Notes under the pieces: generated by a model
What the model was told of the DNA's origin: nothing
Databases searched by the model: none
What the model saw: only the letters and a program-made list of their open reading frames with translations
Shown here: positions 32,402 through 41,497 of the stretch, one piece after another
Numbering within the stretch: the first letter of the stretch is position 1
Layout of the letters: every line of letters starts with the position of its first letter
Assembly (NCBI RefSeq): GCF_012910785.2
Contig: NZ_WTVH02000010.1
Location: 124,001-188,000, forward strand
Length of the DNA stretch: 64,000 nt
Source of the DNA: Aromatoleum buckelii
GTDB lineage: Bacteria > Pseudomonadota > Gammaproteobacteria > Burkholderiales > Rhodocyclaceae
Direction of reading: 5' to 3'
Program-made: the position numbers and the translations under genes

Positions 32402-33064
32402 ATGACAGCTTTGGGCAACGCGATGGCGACAGGGGTCGTGCCCGAAGGGGCGGCGCGCAACGTGCGGGGCGGAGAGCGTTTTGCGGACGCCGGCGCCAAA
32501 TCGGCAGCGGCAGTAATGACGTCGGTGTGGAAGACGCTGCTCGGTTTCCTGCCGTTCGTGTCGGCAGTGACGCCCGTCGCGGCACCGAAGCGGGACGCGC
32601 AGCCATCGCTCGAACCCTGCGCCGCAGCGGCGATGTTCGAGCGCGAGGAGCTGATCCGGTTCGCGCACTGCGATCCAGCCGGCATCGTGTTCTATCCGCA
32701 GTATTTCGTCCTCCTCAACGGCCTCGTCGAGGACTGGTTCACCGACGGGCTCGGCGTCGATTCCGCTGAACTCGTGACGGTGCGCAAGATGGGAACCCCG
32801 ACCGCCAGGATGGACTGCACGTTTTCCCGCCCGAGCCGTCTCGGCGACCGGCTGGTGCTCGGGCTGACGGTGACGAAGATCGGCAACAGCGCGATCGACC
32901 TCGAAGTGCAGGGGCGCGTTGGCGACGAAATACGGCTGAAAGCCCGGCAGACACTCGTGATGTGCTGCCTGGAAACGATGAAATCGGTCCCGATCCCGCC
33001 GGAGATTCGCGCCGGCCTCGCGCGCTACTGCCGCGACGGCTGTTCGAGCGAGGGGAAAGGGTGA
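32402..33064 (+). CDS. 4-hydroxybenzoyl-CoA-thioesterase-like hotdog protein with long N-terminal extension
   Basis: From the ATG at 32402, which has a strong AAGGAGG upstream, 220 residues are encoded. Residues from about 78 form a standard hotdog thioesterase: MFEREELIRFAHCDPAGIVF with the catalytic Asp of the 4HBT family, YPQYFVLLNGLVEDWF and FSRPSRLGDRLVLGLTVTKI. The preceding 77 residues (Ala-rich, with MTSVWKTLLGFLPFVSAV) are not part of the family. The enzyme could release CoA from 2-aminobenzoyl-CoA or another aryl-CoA and pair with the ligase at 23.7 kb. Alternatively translation starts at the internal ATG at 32633. Confidence 0.8.
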   Translation: MTALGNAMATGVVPEGAARNVRGGERFADAGAKSAAAVMTSVWKTLLGFLPFVSAVTPVAAPKRDAQPSLEPCAAAAMFEREELIRFAHCDPAGIVFYPQYFVLLNGLVEDWFTDGLGVDSAELVTVRKMGTPTARMDCTFSRPSRLGDRLVLGLTVTKIGNSAIDLEVQGRVGDEIRLKARQTLVMCCLETMKSVPIPPEIRAGLARYCRDGCSSEGKG

Positions 33065-33100
33065 TGAAGGGAATTGGCCCGATGAGGCATGGAGGTTCAG

Positions 33101-33589
33101 ATGCAGATTGAACTGGAGGCACCGCCGGCGACCGCGTCGCGCGTGTTTGTCGAACCGCCCGTGTGGCAAGCGATGCTCGACCGGCATTGCGAACTTTTCA
33201 CCGAGATGATCCCGGGCTCGGCGGTCGGCTTCGTGCCGCGCACGGGCTCCGGCATCCAGCCGGGCAAGCACGTCGCCGGGCTCGTCGAAAGCGGCAGCGA
33301 CGTCGAGATGATGCGCTGGATGGCCGACGGCAGCGGCATGGTCGCGAGCGTCGAGCCGTACCCGGGCTTCCAGGACGCGCGCGTCGACCTGCTGTTCGTC
33401 GCCGACGACGTCGCGCTCGCGGTGATGCACGCATCGCTCGACGGCGACACGCTGTCGTCGATCAAGCGCCTGATCCGCCAGGGCAACATCATGTTCTTCG
33501 TGCTGCGCACGAAGTTCGAACTGCAGGACGCGGGCTACGAGGAGTTCCTCGATACGCTCGGCCTGGCTTTCCTGGGAGCGTGCCGATGA
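33101..33589 (+). CDS. Conserved hypothetical protein
   Basis: A 162-residue protein not recognised as a named family. GGAGG six bases before the ATG at 33101 fixes the start. It is predicted soluble, with alternating strands and no signal peptide: MQIELEAPPATASRVFVEPP at the start, then PGSAVGFVPRTGSGIQPGKH and DGDTLSSIKRLIRQGNIMFF. It overlaps the following zinc-ribbon gene in ATGA and follows the thioesterase by 36 bases, so the three probably form one unit linked to acyl-CoA metabolism (inference). Confidence 0.7.
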   Translation: MQIELEAPPATASRVFVEPPVWQAMLDRHCELFTEMIPGSAVGFVPRTGSGIQPGKHVAGLVESGSDVEMMRWMADGSGMVASVEPYPGFQDARVDLLFVADDVALAVMHASLDGDTLSSIKRLIRQGNIMFFVLRTKFELQDAGYEEFLDTLGLAFLGACR

Positions 33590-33807
33590 TCTTCCACAAC
33601 CCGTCCGGCGCTCCGGAACTCGCGTGCGAGCAGTGCGGCTGCCGCTGGTTCGATCGCATGCACGGCACGTGCTACGAATGCGGCAGCCAGGTTCCCGCCG
33701 AAGCGATTGCCGAGTTCGACCGGGCGCTGCAGGCGTTCTGGGCGAAAAGCGCCGCCACCGAAGAGTCGCCAACCGTGCCGGGAGCGAAGCCGCCCGCCGA
33801 CGCGTAA
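33586..33807 (+). CDS. Small zinc-ribbon protein
   Basis: 73 residues with two CxxC pairs, CEQCGCRWF and CYECGSQVP (residues about 14-34), spaced as in a zinc ribbon or rubredoxin-like knuckle, followed by a helix and a Pro/Ala-rich tail. Small Zn proteins of this kind accompany thiolases and CoA enzymes in aromatic operons (for example BbsA in toluene degraders), but similarity here is limited to the cysteine pattern. The ATG overlaps the preceding stop in ATGA. Confidence 0.7.
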   Translation: MIFHNPSGAPELACEQCGCRWFDRMHGTCYECGSQVPAEAIAEFDRALQAFWAKSAATEESPTVPGAKPPADA

Positions 33808-33872
33808 GGCTTCGGCGCGGATGAAACCGCTGGTATCGTGGCGTTCCCGCATCATCGACGCACGGACGCTGC

Positions 33873-36560
33873 ATGAGGAACAAGACCACCGAGGCAATCC
33901 CGTATCGTTTTGCCCTCAAGACGATGCCGCCGCATTCGGCGAAGCAGGCGCTCGCGCCGGCGCGCCTGCTCGAGCGCCTGCGCGAGACGGCCGAGCAGCC
34001 GCTGGTCGTCGTCACGTCGCTGGCAGGCTTCGGCAAGACGTCGCTCCTCGTGCAGTGGCGCCGCGAGCTGCTCGCGACCGGCGCGGCCGTCGCGTGGCTG
34101 ACGGTCGACGCGAGCGACGACAGCGCGACGTTCATCCCGGCGCTCGTCGCGTCGATCCGCGTCGCAGTCGGGCTCGACGTCCCGGCGCGCTCGTTCGACC
34201 AGCTCGGCCAGTCGGGCGCCGACCTGTGGATCGCGAGCGAAGTCCTCGTGCAGATCCACGAACTCGCGCGCCCGACCTACGTCCTCATCGATGACCTGCA
34301 CCAGCTGTCCGACGAGCACGCGGTCGAGTTCGTCTATTACCTGATCCGCAATGCGCCGCCGAATTTCCATGTCGTCGCCACTTCGCGCGCCGACCCGCCG
34401 TTCCCGGTCGAGGAACTGAACGCCCACGGCCTGTACACCCAATTCGTCACCGAGGACCTGCGCCTGCGCCTCGACGACACGATCGGTTTCCTGCGCCGGC
34501 GCCTCGGCGAAGACATCGACATCGAGACCTGCGCGCGGCTGCACGAGCGCACCGAAGGGTGGCCGATGGCGTTGCAGATCGTCACCGCCGCGATGGCGCG
34601 AAAAAGCGACGTCGCGGGCACGGTCGCGGGGCTTTCGGGCGCGACCGGCGACATCGCGCGCTATTTCTCGCAGTTCGTGCTCGAAAGCCTCGAGCCGGAC
34701 GCCGTCGCGATGCTCGTGCGCGCGTCGATCCTGAAGACGCAGCACCCCGAGCTGTGCACGGCGCTGAGCGGCGTCGCCGAGAGCGGTGAAATCCTGTCGC
34801 GGCTCGAGCAGAACACCGGACTCGTGACGTCGGTCGGCGGCGACGGCGACAACTACCGCATGCACCCGCTGTTCATCGAGTACCTGCACAGCCTCCTCGA
34901 CGCGCTGCCGGCCGACGAGCTGCGCGTGCTGCACGCGACGGCGGCCGAGTGGTTCGCCGCGCACAACATGCTCGAGCAGGCGGCCGACCACGCGTTCGTC
35001 GCCGGCATGCGCACGCAGGCGATGGACTGGATCGAGAAGCGCCTGCGCCACCTCGGCGTGCAGGGCCGCATCGTCGAAGTCCTGGCGTGGCTCGACCGCC
35101 TGCCGCCCGAGGAAATCACGCGCCGCGAAGGCATTCAGCTGACGGCCGCGTGGGCGTGCGCGCTGTGCTACCGCCCGCAGGATGCCGAGCGCCTGACCGA
35201 CGTGATCCTCGCGCGCCCCGGGGTCACGCCCGAGATCGCGCTGCAGGCGAACATCGTGCGCTCGGCGGTCGCGATCCACTGCGACGACTACACGCGCGCG
35301 CGCGGCTGCATCGAGAGCTACGACCCGGAGCTCGGGCCGCTGTACTGCAATACGCTGTCGTTCGTCGCGATCCATACCGGCTTCCCCGACCGCGCGCGCT
35401 ATTACCAGCAGATTTCCGACGGCCGCGGACGCGGCGTGCGCAACTTCTACGACGCGATGTACGGCGCGTTCGCGGTCGGCCTGAGCTACCTGATCGAAGG
35501 TCAGGCGAGCGAAGCGGAGGGCATTTTCCGCGCTGCGCTCGAGCGCGCCGAGGCGAGCACTGGCTGGCGCTCGCTGCCGGCGGCGATGCAGGCGGCGGGG
35601 CTTGCGGCAGCGTGCTGGGAGCTCGGCGCCGAAGACGAAGCGCGCGCGCTGCTCGCGAACCGCCTCGATCTCATCGAGCAGGCGGCGCTGCCGGACGCGG
35701 TGATGCTCGCGTACCTGACGCTCGCGCGCTATGAGAACCAGAAAGGGCGCGAGGGAAAGGCGTTCGACGCGCTGAACAGCCTCGCAGCGATCGGCGAACT
35801 GCGCCACCAGCCGCGCCTCGTCGTCGCGAGCCTCGGCGAGCAGGTCCGCCAGCACGCCCTCCGCAACCGGGTCGTGTCGTGCCGCATGCTGCTGGGTGCG
35901 ATCGACGAGATCATCGCCGGCGCGGACCGGCCGGACCAGGGGCTGGAGGCGGAACTGCGCCTGATCCGCGAGATCGCCGCCGCGCGCGTCGCACTGCTCG
36001 ATTTCAACGATGAGGGGGCGGCGCTCGCGCTGGAGCACGCGGGCGGAATCGCCGCTCGGCTGCGCCGCGGGCGCGACCAGCTCACCGTCAAGCTGCTCGC
36101 CGCGTGCTGCGAAGGGTCGGGCGACGATGCCTCGGCGCGGCTGCTCGCCGAAGCGCTGAGCCTCGCCGAATCCTTCCGTCTCGTGCGCGTCATCGCCGAC
36201 GACTGGCCGGCGGCGCTCGAATGCCTGCCGGAGCTCGACCGCTCCGGCCTCGCGAAAGGCGCCGGCATCACGCCGGCGTTCGTCGAGCGCGCCGCCGAAC
36301 GCTGCCGCTTCGGCTGGGTGCCGGAAGCGAGCGGGCAGAAGACCGCGGACCCGAAGAGCCGCCCGGCGCAGCTCTCCGCGCGCGAGATGGAAATCCTTGG
36401 CGCGCTGTCGCTCGGCCGCTCGAACAAGGAAATCGCAAAAATGCTCGATGTCGGCGCCGAGACGATCAAGTGGCACATGAAGAACCTCCTCGCCAAGCTC
36501 AACGCCGCGAACCGCCGGCACGCGGTGGATCGGGCGCGGCTGCTGGGGATCATCGAGTAG
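33873..36560 (+). CDS. MalT-type LuxR-family ATP-binding transcriptional regulator (LAL)
   Basis: An 895-residue large ATP-binding LuxR regulator. Walker A is SLAGFGKTSLL (residues 49-59), Walker B is in TYVLIDDLHQLS, a long helical repeat/TPR-like sensor region follows, and the C-terminus holds a LuxR HTH (LSAREMEILGALSLGRSNKE, then DVGAETIKWHMKNLLAKL). Such proteins activate genes when ATP and a small ligand are bound; relatives regulate alcohol and aromatic catabolism. Downstream of the thioesterase and zinc-ribbon genes on the same strand, 65 bases apart. Its targets are unknown. Confidence 0.9.
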   Translation: MRNKTTEAIPYRFALKTMPPHSAKQALAPARLLERLRETAEQPLVVVTSLAGFGKTSLLVQWRRELLATGAAVAWLTVDASDDSATFIPALVASIRVAVGLDVPARSFDQLGQSGADLWIASEVLVQIHELARPTYVLIDDLHQLSDEHAVEFVYYLIRNAPPNFHVVATSRADPPFPVEELNAHGLYTQFVTEDLRLRLDDTIGFLRRRLGEDIDIETCARLHERTEGWPMALQIVTAAMARKSDVAGTVAGLSGATGDIARYFSQFVLESLEPDAVAMLVRASILKTQHPELCTALSGVAESGEILSRLEQNTGLVTSVGGDGDNYRMHPLFIEYLHSLLDALPADELRVLHATAAEWFAAHNMLEQAADHAFVAGMRTQAMDWIEKRLRHLGVQGRIVEVLAWLDRLPPEEITRREGIQLTAAWACALCYRPQDAERLTDVILARPGVTPEIALQANIVRSAVAIHCDDYTRARGCIESYDPELGPLYCNTLSFVAIHTGFPDRARYYQQISDGRGRGVRNFYDAMYGAFAVGLSYLIEGQASEAEGIFRAALERAEASTGWRSLPAAMQAAGLAAACWELGAEDEARALLANRLDLIEQAALPDAVMLAYLTLARYENQKGREGKAFDALNSLAAIGELRHQPRLVVASLGEQVRQHALRNRVVSCRMLLGAIDEIIAGADRPDQGLEAELRLIREIAAARVALLDFNDEGAALALEHAGGIAARLRRGRDQLTVKLLAACCEGSGDDASARLLAEALSLAESFRLVRVIADDWPAALECLPELDRSGLAKGAGITPAFVERAAERCRFGWVPEASGQKTADPKSRPAQLSAREMEILGALSLGRSNKEIAKMLDVGAETIKWHMKNLLAKLNAANRRHAVDRARLLGIIE

Positions 36561-36602
36561 CGACGGTTCCTTCCCCATTCGGCATCGTCGGTTTCTGCCC
36601 GC

Positions 36603-36674
36603 CCCCGTCAGGGCGTGCCTCGCGCCTCGTTGGCGCGCGGCGGACGCCTGGGCACGAGACACGCCCTGACGGGG
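36603..36674. repeat. Long inverted repeat (20-bp arms)
   Basis: Arms CCCCGTCAGGGCGTGCCTCG (36603-36622) and CGAGACACGCCCTGACGGGG (36655-36674) are complementary with one mismatch around a 32-base loop, inside which CGCGCC/GGCGCG could also pair. It lies between the LuxR gene and the two-component genes. It could stop transcription from the LuxR gene or be a small non-autonomous element. Confidence 0.7.
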
Positions 36675-36750
36675 ACTGCAAAGTGCGGCGACGCCGCCTT
36701 GGCGCGGGTCGCGTTCGTCGCGCCGGCAGCAGTCGGGATGCTGACATGGC

Positions 36751-36768
36751 GATTACATCTTTGTAATC
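36751..36768. promoter_or_regulatory. Candidate cop/cus box
   Basis: GATTACATCTTTGTAATC is an inverted repeat (7-bp arms, 4-base centre) 65 bases before the response regulator. Heavy-metal regulators of the CopR/CusR group bind ATTACA-N-TGTAAT type sites, so this is probably the autoregulatory operator. Confidence 0.6.
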
Positions 36769-36832
36769 TCCGCTCGTGTCGGCCTGTGCCGGGGCAGAAT
36801 GCGCTCGCGGATAGCCGCGGGGGATACGAGCA

Positions 36833-37513
36833 ATGAAAATCCTGATCGTCGAGGACGAGCCGAAAACCGGGGATTACCTGCGCCAGGGGCTCGCCGAAGC
36901 GGGCTTCGTCGTCGATCTCGCACGCGACGGGCTCGACGGCCTGCATCTCGCGCTCGACGGCGACTACGACCTGATGGTGCTCGACGTGATGCTGCCGTCG
37001 CTCGACGGTTGGGGCGTGCTGCAGACGGTGCGGCGCAGCGGGCGCGACATGCCGGTGCTGTTCCTGACCGCGCGCGACCAGGTCGAGGATCGCGTTCGGG
37101 GACTCGAGCTCGGCGCCGACGACTACCTCGTCAAGCCGTTCGCGTTTTCCGAGCTGCTCGCGCGCGTGCGCACGCTGCTGCGCCGCGGCAAGGCGAAGGA
37201 GCCGGAGATCTACAGCGCGGGCGACCTCGAGCTCGACCTGCTGCGCCGGCGGGTGACGCGCGCCGGCGTGAAGATCGACCTGACGTCGAAGGAGTTCGCG
37301 CTGCTCGAACTGCTGCTGCGCCGCCAGGGCGAAGTGCTGCCGCGCTCGCTGATCGCGTCGCAGGTGTGGGACATGAACTTCGATAGCGACACCAACGTCA
37401 TCGAAGTCGCGGTGCGGCGGCTGCGCGCGAAAGTCGACGACCCGTTCGAGCCGAAACTGATCCGCACGGTGCGCGGCATGGGCTACGTGCTCGAAGCGCC
37501 GCAGCCGCGGTGA
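36833..37513 (+). CDS. Heavy-metal response regulator, OmpR family (CusR/CopR type)
   Basis: A 226-residue OmpR-type regulator. Receiver residues: acidic pocket in IVEDE, phosphoacceptor Asp51 in MVLDVMLP, Thr in LFLTARD, Lys in [16 protein letters not shown]. The C-terminal winged helix ([40 protein letters not shown]) is of the copper/silver subgroup, in which the segment [20 protein letters not shown] is very characteristic. It overlaps the kinase gene by 4 bases. The signal is probably copper, silver or another metal; no metal efflux genes adjoin it. Confidence 0.92.
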   Translation: MKILIVEDEPKTGDYLRQGLAEAGFVVDLARDGLDGLHLALDGDYDLMVLDVMLPSLDGWGVLQTVRRSGRDMPVLFLTARDQVEDRVRGLELGADDYLVKPFAFSELLARVRTLLRRGKAKEPEIYSAGDLELDLLRRRVTRAGVKIDLTSKEFALLELLLRRQGEVLPRSLIASQVWDMNFDSDTNVIEVAVRRLRAKVDDPFEPKLIRTVRGMGYVLEAPQPR

Positions 37514-38916
37514 AGCGTCCGCTGTCGCTGACCGCGCGCCTCGCGCTGCTGTTCGCGGCGATGACCGCGAGCCTGTTGATCGTCGTCGGCGTGGTCCTCG
37601 GGCGGGCGGTCGAAGCGCATTTCGTCGAGCTCGACAACCACGAGCTCCTGGGCAAGTTCGCGCTGATCGAAAACCACCTGCTGACGTCGGCGACGCCCGA
37701 AGCGCGCGACACGCTCGGGCAGCGCCTCGATGACGCGTTCGTCGGCCATGACATGGTCGGCGTCCTGCTGCGCGACGCCGAAGGCAGCGTCATCTACGCC
37801 GTCCATCCAAGCCTCTTCAATGCGTCGCAGCTCGCGGGGCAGCGCCTGCCGGAGGGCATCGCGAGCTGGGAAAAGGACGGGCGCGATTACGTCGGCAGGG
37901 AAAGGACGTTCACGCTGCCGTCCGGGGCGGGCGACGCGAGCCGTGTCACCGCGCTGGTCGGGCTCGACATCACGCACCACGCGCAATTCCTCGATGCGAC
38001 GCGGCGCGGGTTGTGGCTCGGCATCTCGGTCGCCGCGGCGGTCGCGGCGATGCTCGGCTGGTGGGCCGCGCATCACGGCCTCGCGCCGTTGCGCCGCGTG
38101 ACTGCGACTGCCGGCGCATTGTCGGCCGCGCGGCTCGGCGAACGTCTCGACGACACCGATGCGCCGGCCGAAGTGCATGAGCTCGTCGAAGCGCTCAACG
38201 GCATGCTCGACCGTCTCGAGTCCGCGTTCCAGCGTCTTTCCGATTTTTCCGCCGACATCGCGCACGAGCTGCGCACGCCGGTATCGAACCTGATGACGCA
38301 GACCGCGGTGTGCCTGTCGCACCCGCGCAGCGCCGAGGAATATCGCGACGTGCTGGCGTCGAACCTCGAGGAATACGAGCGCATCGCGCGCATGGTCGGC
38401 GACATGCTGTTCATCGCGAAAGCGGAGAACGGCCGCCTGCCGCATCCCGACGAAACCGTCGAGCTCGCCGCCGAGGCGCGGGCTCTCGTCGAGTTCTACG
38501 AAGCGCTGGCGGAGGAGCGCGGCGTGAAAATGGACGTGGGCGGGAACGCGCGTGTGCGCGGCGACGGGCTGATGCTGCGCCGCGCGATCTCGAACCTGCT
38601 GTCGAATGCGATCCGTCACACGCCGGCGGACGGAACGATCGAGATCACGATCGCGGACGAAGGCCCGCAAGTCGCGCTGCGCGTGCGAAATCACGGCGAC
38701 ACGATTTCGCCCGACCAGCTGTCGCGGGTCTTCGAGCGCTTCCATCGGGCCAGCCCGGACCGGCAGCGCCACGGCGAAGGGGCGGGGCTCGGGCTCGCGA
38801 TCACCCGCGCGATCGTCGAGGCGCACGGCGGAACGATGACTGCCGAGTCGGCCGATGGCGTCACGACGTTCGGCATGCTTCTGCCGCGCGCGCCCGCGCA
38901 GCCTTTCGGGCGATGA
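37510..38916 (+). CDS. Heavy-metal sensor histidine kinase (CusS/CopS type)
   Basis: A 468-residue membrane kinase starting at a GTG that overlaps the regulator stop. A first helix ([20 protein letters not shown]), a periplasmic domain of about 130 residues and a second helix (near residues 168-186) are followed by HAMP, the phosphoacceptor His252 in [16 protein letters not shown], the N box [16 protein letters not shown], and G boxes [20 protein letters not shown]. Complete kinase. Works with the upstream regulator. Confidence 0.92.
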   Translation: MKRPLSLTARLALLFAAMTASLLIVVGVVLGRAVEAHFVELDNHELLGKFALIENHLLTSATPEARDTLGQRLDDAFVGHDMVGVLLRDAEGSVIYAVHPSLFNASQLAGQRLPEGIASWEKDGRDYVGRERTFTLPSGAGDASRVTALVGLDITHHAQFLDATRRGLWLGISVAAAVAAMLGWWAAHHGLAPLRRVTATAGALSAARLGERLDDTDAPAEVHELVEALNGMLDRLESAFQRLSDFSADIAHELRTPVSNLMTQTAVCLSHPRSAEEYRDVLASNLEEYERIARMVGDMLFIAKAENGRLPHPDETVELAAEARALVEFYEALAEERGVKMDVGGNARVRGDGLMLRRAISNLLSNAIRHTPADGTIEITIADEGPQVALRVRNHGDTISPDQLSRVFERFHRASPDRQRHGEGAGLGLAITRAIVEAHGGTMTAESADGVTTFGMLLPRAPAQPFGR

Positions 38917-39086
38917 TGCTGCGGCCTTCGGCCATGCCTGCGGGCCGGTCTTTTGCTCGTGGCGTAAGGCGCGGGTCCGCGCACTTGGCACGCGTCGAAC
39001 GCGGAACTCCGCGCACCGCGTGCTGAACGAGACGCGCCGGCACTTCCAGCCGCCGCGCAAAGCGTGGAGACTGTTGCCGAGCGACG

Positions 39087-39947
39087 ATGAACAGCGGGAA
39101 TCAGCGAATGCGCATGGACACTTTTGTGCCGGGAATCACCGAACCTTCACAGACGAGCGACAGCGACCTGTGGTTCGTGTTCAACGCGGGCAGCCTGCTC
39201 GTGATCGGCGAAGGCACGACGGCGCGGGTGCCGTGCCGCCGCGAGCTCGAGGAACTGGGCGTCGCCGCGACGCGCTGCCGCCACTATCTCGGCCGGCTCG
39301 GCGAGCGGAGCTGTTTCACGGCAGCGGCCGAAGCGCCGCCGCAACTGCCGGAACATGCCCAATGGCAGGGCTTGCGAAGGCTTTTCGGGCGGCTAGACGA
39401 AACGGTGCTGACGATCGCCGGTCGCGCGATCCAGGTCGTCGAGTGGGACGACACGCACCGCTATTGCGGCCGCTGCGGTTCGCCTACCGCGCTGAAGCAC
39501 GGGGAGCGGGCGCGCGTGTGCCCGAACTGCCAACTTGCGGGCTATCCGCGCCTGTCGCCGGCGGTGATGGGGCTGGTGCGGCGCGGGCCCGAGCTGCTGC
39601 TCGCGCGCTCGCCGCATTTCCCGGAAGGCATGTACAGCGCGCTCGCCGGTTTCGTCGAGCCTGGCGAAACGCTCGAACAGACGCTGCAGCGCGAAGTGCG
39701 CGAAGAGGTCGGCGTCGAGATCACGAATCTGCGCTATTTCGACAGCCAGCCGTGGCCTTTTCCCCACTCGCTAATGATCGCCTTCGTCGCCGACTACGTC
39801 AGCGGCGAGATCGTCCCGCAGCCCGGCGAAATCGAAGCCGCGGCCTGGTTCGGCATCGACCACCTGCCGCGCCTGCCCCATCCTTTCAGCATCGCGCGCC
39901 GGCTCATCGACGACACGATCGCGTCGATCGCGAAAGCCGCGCCGTAG
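39087..39947 (+). CDS. nudC: NADH pyrophosphatase / NAD-RNA decapping hydrolase NudC
   Basis: About 286 residues; the start could also be the ATG at 39108 or 39114. The zinc site is CGRCGSPTALKHG with CPNC; the Nudix box is GFVEPGETLEQTLQREVREE followed by VGVE; the NudC signature SQPWPFPHSLM follows. The enzyme hydrolyses NAD(H) to NMN(H) and AMP and removes NAD caps from RNA. Stand-alone gene. Confidence 0.93.
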   Translation: MNSGNQRMRMDTFVPGITEPSQTSDSDLWFVFNAGSLLVIGEGTTARVPCRRELEELGVAATRCRHYLGRLGERSCFTAAAEAPPQLPEHAQWQGLRRLFGRLDETVLTIAGRAIQVVEWDDTHRYCGRCGSPTALKHGERARVCPNCQLAGYPRLSPAVMGLVRRGPELLLARSPHFPEGMYSALAGFVEPGETLEQTLQREVREEVGVEITNLRYFDSQPWPFPHSLMIAFVADYVSGEIVPQPGEIEAAAWFGIDHLPRLPHPFSIARRLIDDTIASIAKAAP

Positions 39948-39990
39948 CAGCCGGACACCCTTCCGCCTGCCGCGGCGCCGACGCTCCCCG

Positions 39991-41118
39991 CTACGGCGCC
40001 GTCCACGCGCCGACGCGATAAACGCGCAGCCCCGGTCCCTGGACCGTTTCCTTCGCCAGCGCGCTGATCCGCTCGAGGGCGAGCAGTGCGTCGGCCCGCC
40101 CGTATTGCCATCGGTCCGCGAGCGTCTCGCTCGAGAAGTCGTACTGCTTTTCCGAGCCCGCGTCATGCGGGAGCGGCCGGTAGCAGAGGTGGACGAGGTC
40201 CGTTCCCCGGTCGCCCGCCTCGCCGGACTTCAGTGCGGCTTCGAGGCGGCGTTCCCGCTGGATCGCTTCCAGCCTCAGGCGCGTCTGGGCAGCGTATTTG
40301 ATGTCGGTCCCGCGCTCCATCGCCGCTTCGAGCGTGCGCGGAGGCTTCGCTTCGGTCGAGAACAGGTCGATGAGGATGCACAGCGAAGGCAGTTCGCCGA
40401 CGCGGTCGGACGCAAGAAAAGGTTCGAGAGGCGAGTTCGCGGACAGGCCGCCATCGGCGAGCAGGCGCGTGCCGATGCGCACCGGCGGAAACGACGGTAG
40501 CAGCGACGAGCTGGCGAGCAGGTGATCGATCGTGATCCGCGTCCCTTCCAAAGTGTCGAACGGCACCGCAGCACTTGTTTCGACGTCGGTGGCGACGGCG
40601 CAATAGCGCATCGGCCCGGCGTTGAGCAGGTTGAAATCGACCATTTCGGCGAGCGTCACCCTCGTTCGCGAGGAGTCATAGAAACTCGGGACTTCGCTCG
40701 GCCCTGCGTCGAGGAAAGTGCGCAGGCGGAACAGGTTCGGAACGCCCGCGACGTGCGCGCCGAGCGTATTGATCCAGTTCCTCGCATGTCGGAACAGGCG
40801 CTGGTCGGCGACGCCGTTCGGCTGAAGCCATTTTCCCGGCAGCACGTTCGACGTGATGCGCGACCAGAACGCCCGCAGCTGCGCGCTCCGTCTGTCCGGC
40901 GGATTGCCAACGAAGAGTGCCCCGTTGAGTGCGCCGATCGACGACCCCGCGACGGCCACCGTTTCGAGCAGCCCCGACTCGTCGAACGCTTCGAGAACAC
41001 CGGCCTCGTAGGCGCCGAGCGCCAGGCCGCCACTCAATATCAGTGAAACGGGAATCGCCGCGGGTTTTCCCCCGTCGTGTTCTTCCGCCCCGGATTTTTC
41101 CGCCTTGGATTTTTCCAT
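39991..41118 (-). CDS. Patatin-like phospholipase
   Basis: A 375-residue patatin. The oxyanion loop is LILSGGLALGAYEAGVLEA (residues about 27-45), the nucleophile elbow is VAGSSIGALNG with Ser of GSSIG, and the Asp of the Ser/Asp dyad is in RLLADGGLSANSP. No signal peptide, but a charged Lys/Glu-rich N-terminus. Family members are lipid acyl hydrolases; the physiological lipid is unknown. Monocistronic and convergent with nudC. Confidence 0.88.
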   Translation of the reverse strand: MEKSKAEKSGAEEHDGGKPAAIPVSLILSGGLALGAYEAGVLEAFDESGLLETVAVAGSSIGALNGALFVGNPPDRRSAQLRAFWSRITSNVLPGKWLQPNGVADQRLFRHARNWINTLGAHVAGVPNLFRLRTFLDAGPSEVPSFYDSSRTRVTLAEMVDFNLLNAGPMRYCAVATDVETSAAVPFDTLEGTRITIDHLLASSSLLPSFPPVRIGTRLLADGGLSANSPLEPFLASDRVGELPSLCILIDLFSTEAKPPRTLEAAMERGTDIKYAAQTRLRLEAIQRERRLEAALKSGEAGDRGTDLVHLCYRPLPHDAGSEKQYDFSSETLADRWQYGRADALLALERISALAKETVQGPGLRVYRVGAWTAP

Positions 41119-41497
41119 CTCGCATCTCCATTACGGGCAGTCCTGCGCTGCCAGCCTGTCCGATCCGCCGCCCGCCCGGCAGGGCACGACGATTGCAGGA
41201 CAGGTTGTAGGACGGGACGCGCACCAAAATTTCCGGCGCCAGGCATCCCGATTGAAACAATGACAATGTGGCGTGATCAGACGCCTGTGGACATACGACA
41301 AATGAAGCCCGGATGAGCTCCGCTGCAACAGTCGTTCCCGAGAGAAGGAGAGATTTTTCCGGGTGAACGCGTTGTGAATGCCGTCTTCATGAGTCGTTCA
41401 GCCGCAGTGGAGAAGAATGCAGTCATGGTCCGGAAAGCGCCGGGCAGGGCGGTCGAGGCAACGCATGCCGCCGGGAATCACGGCAATGGAGGCAATC
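41119..41497. other. 379-base gap between patatin and EAL genes
   Basis: No convincing gene. It contains a strong ribosome-site-like AGAAGGAGAG near 41340 followed only by a four-codon reading frame, and a 65-codon frame from 41374 with biased composition that I do not regard as coding. Probably the divergent promoter region of both genes. Confidence 0.5.
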
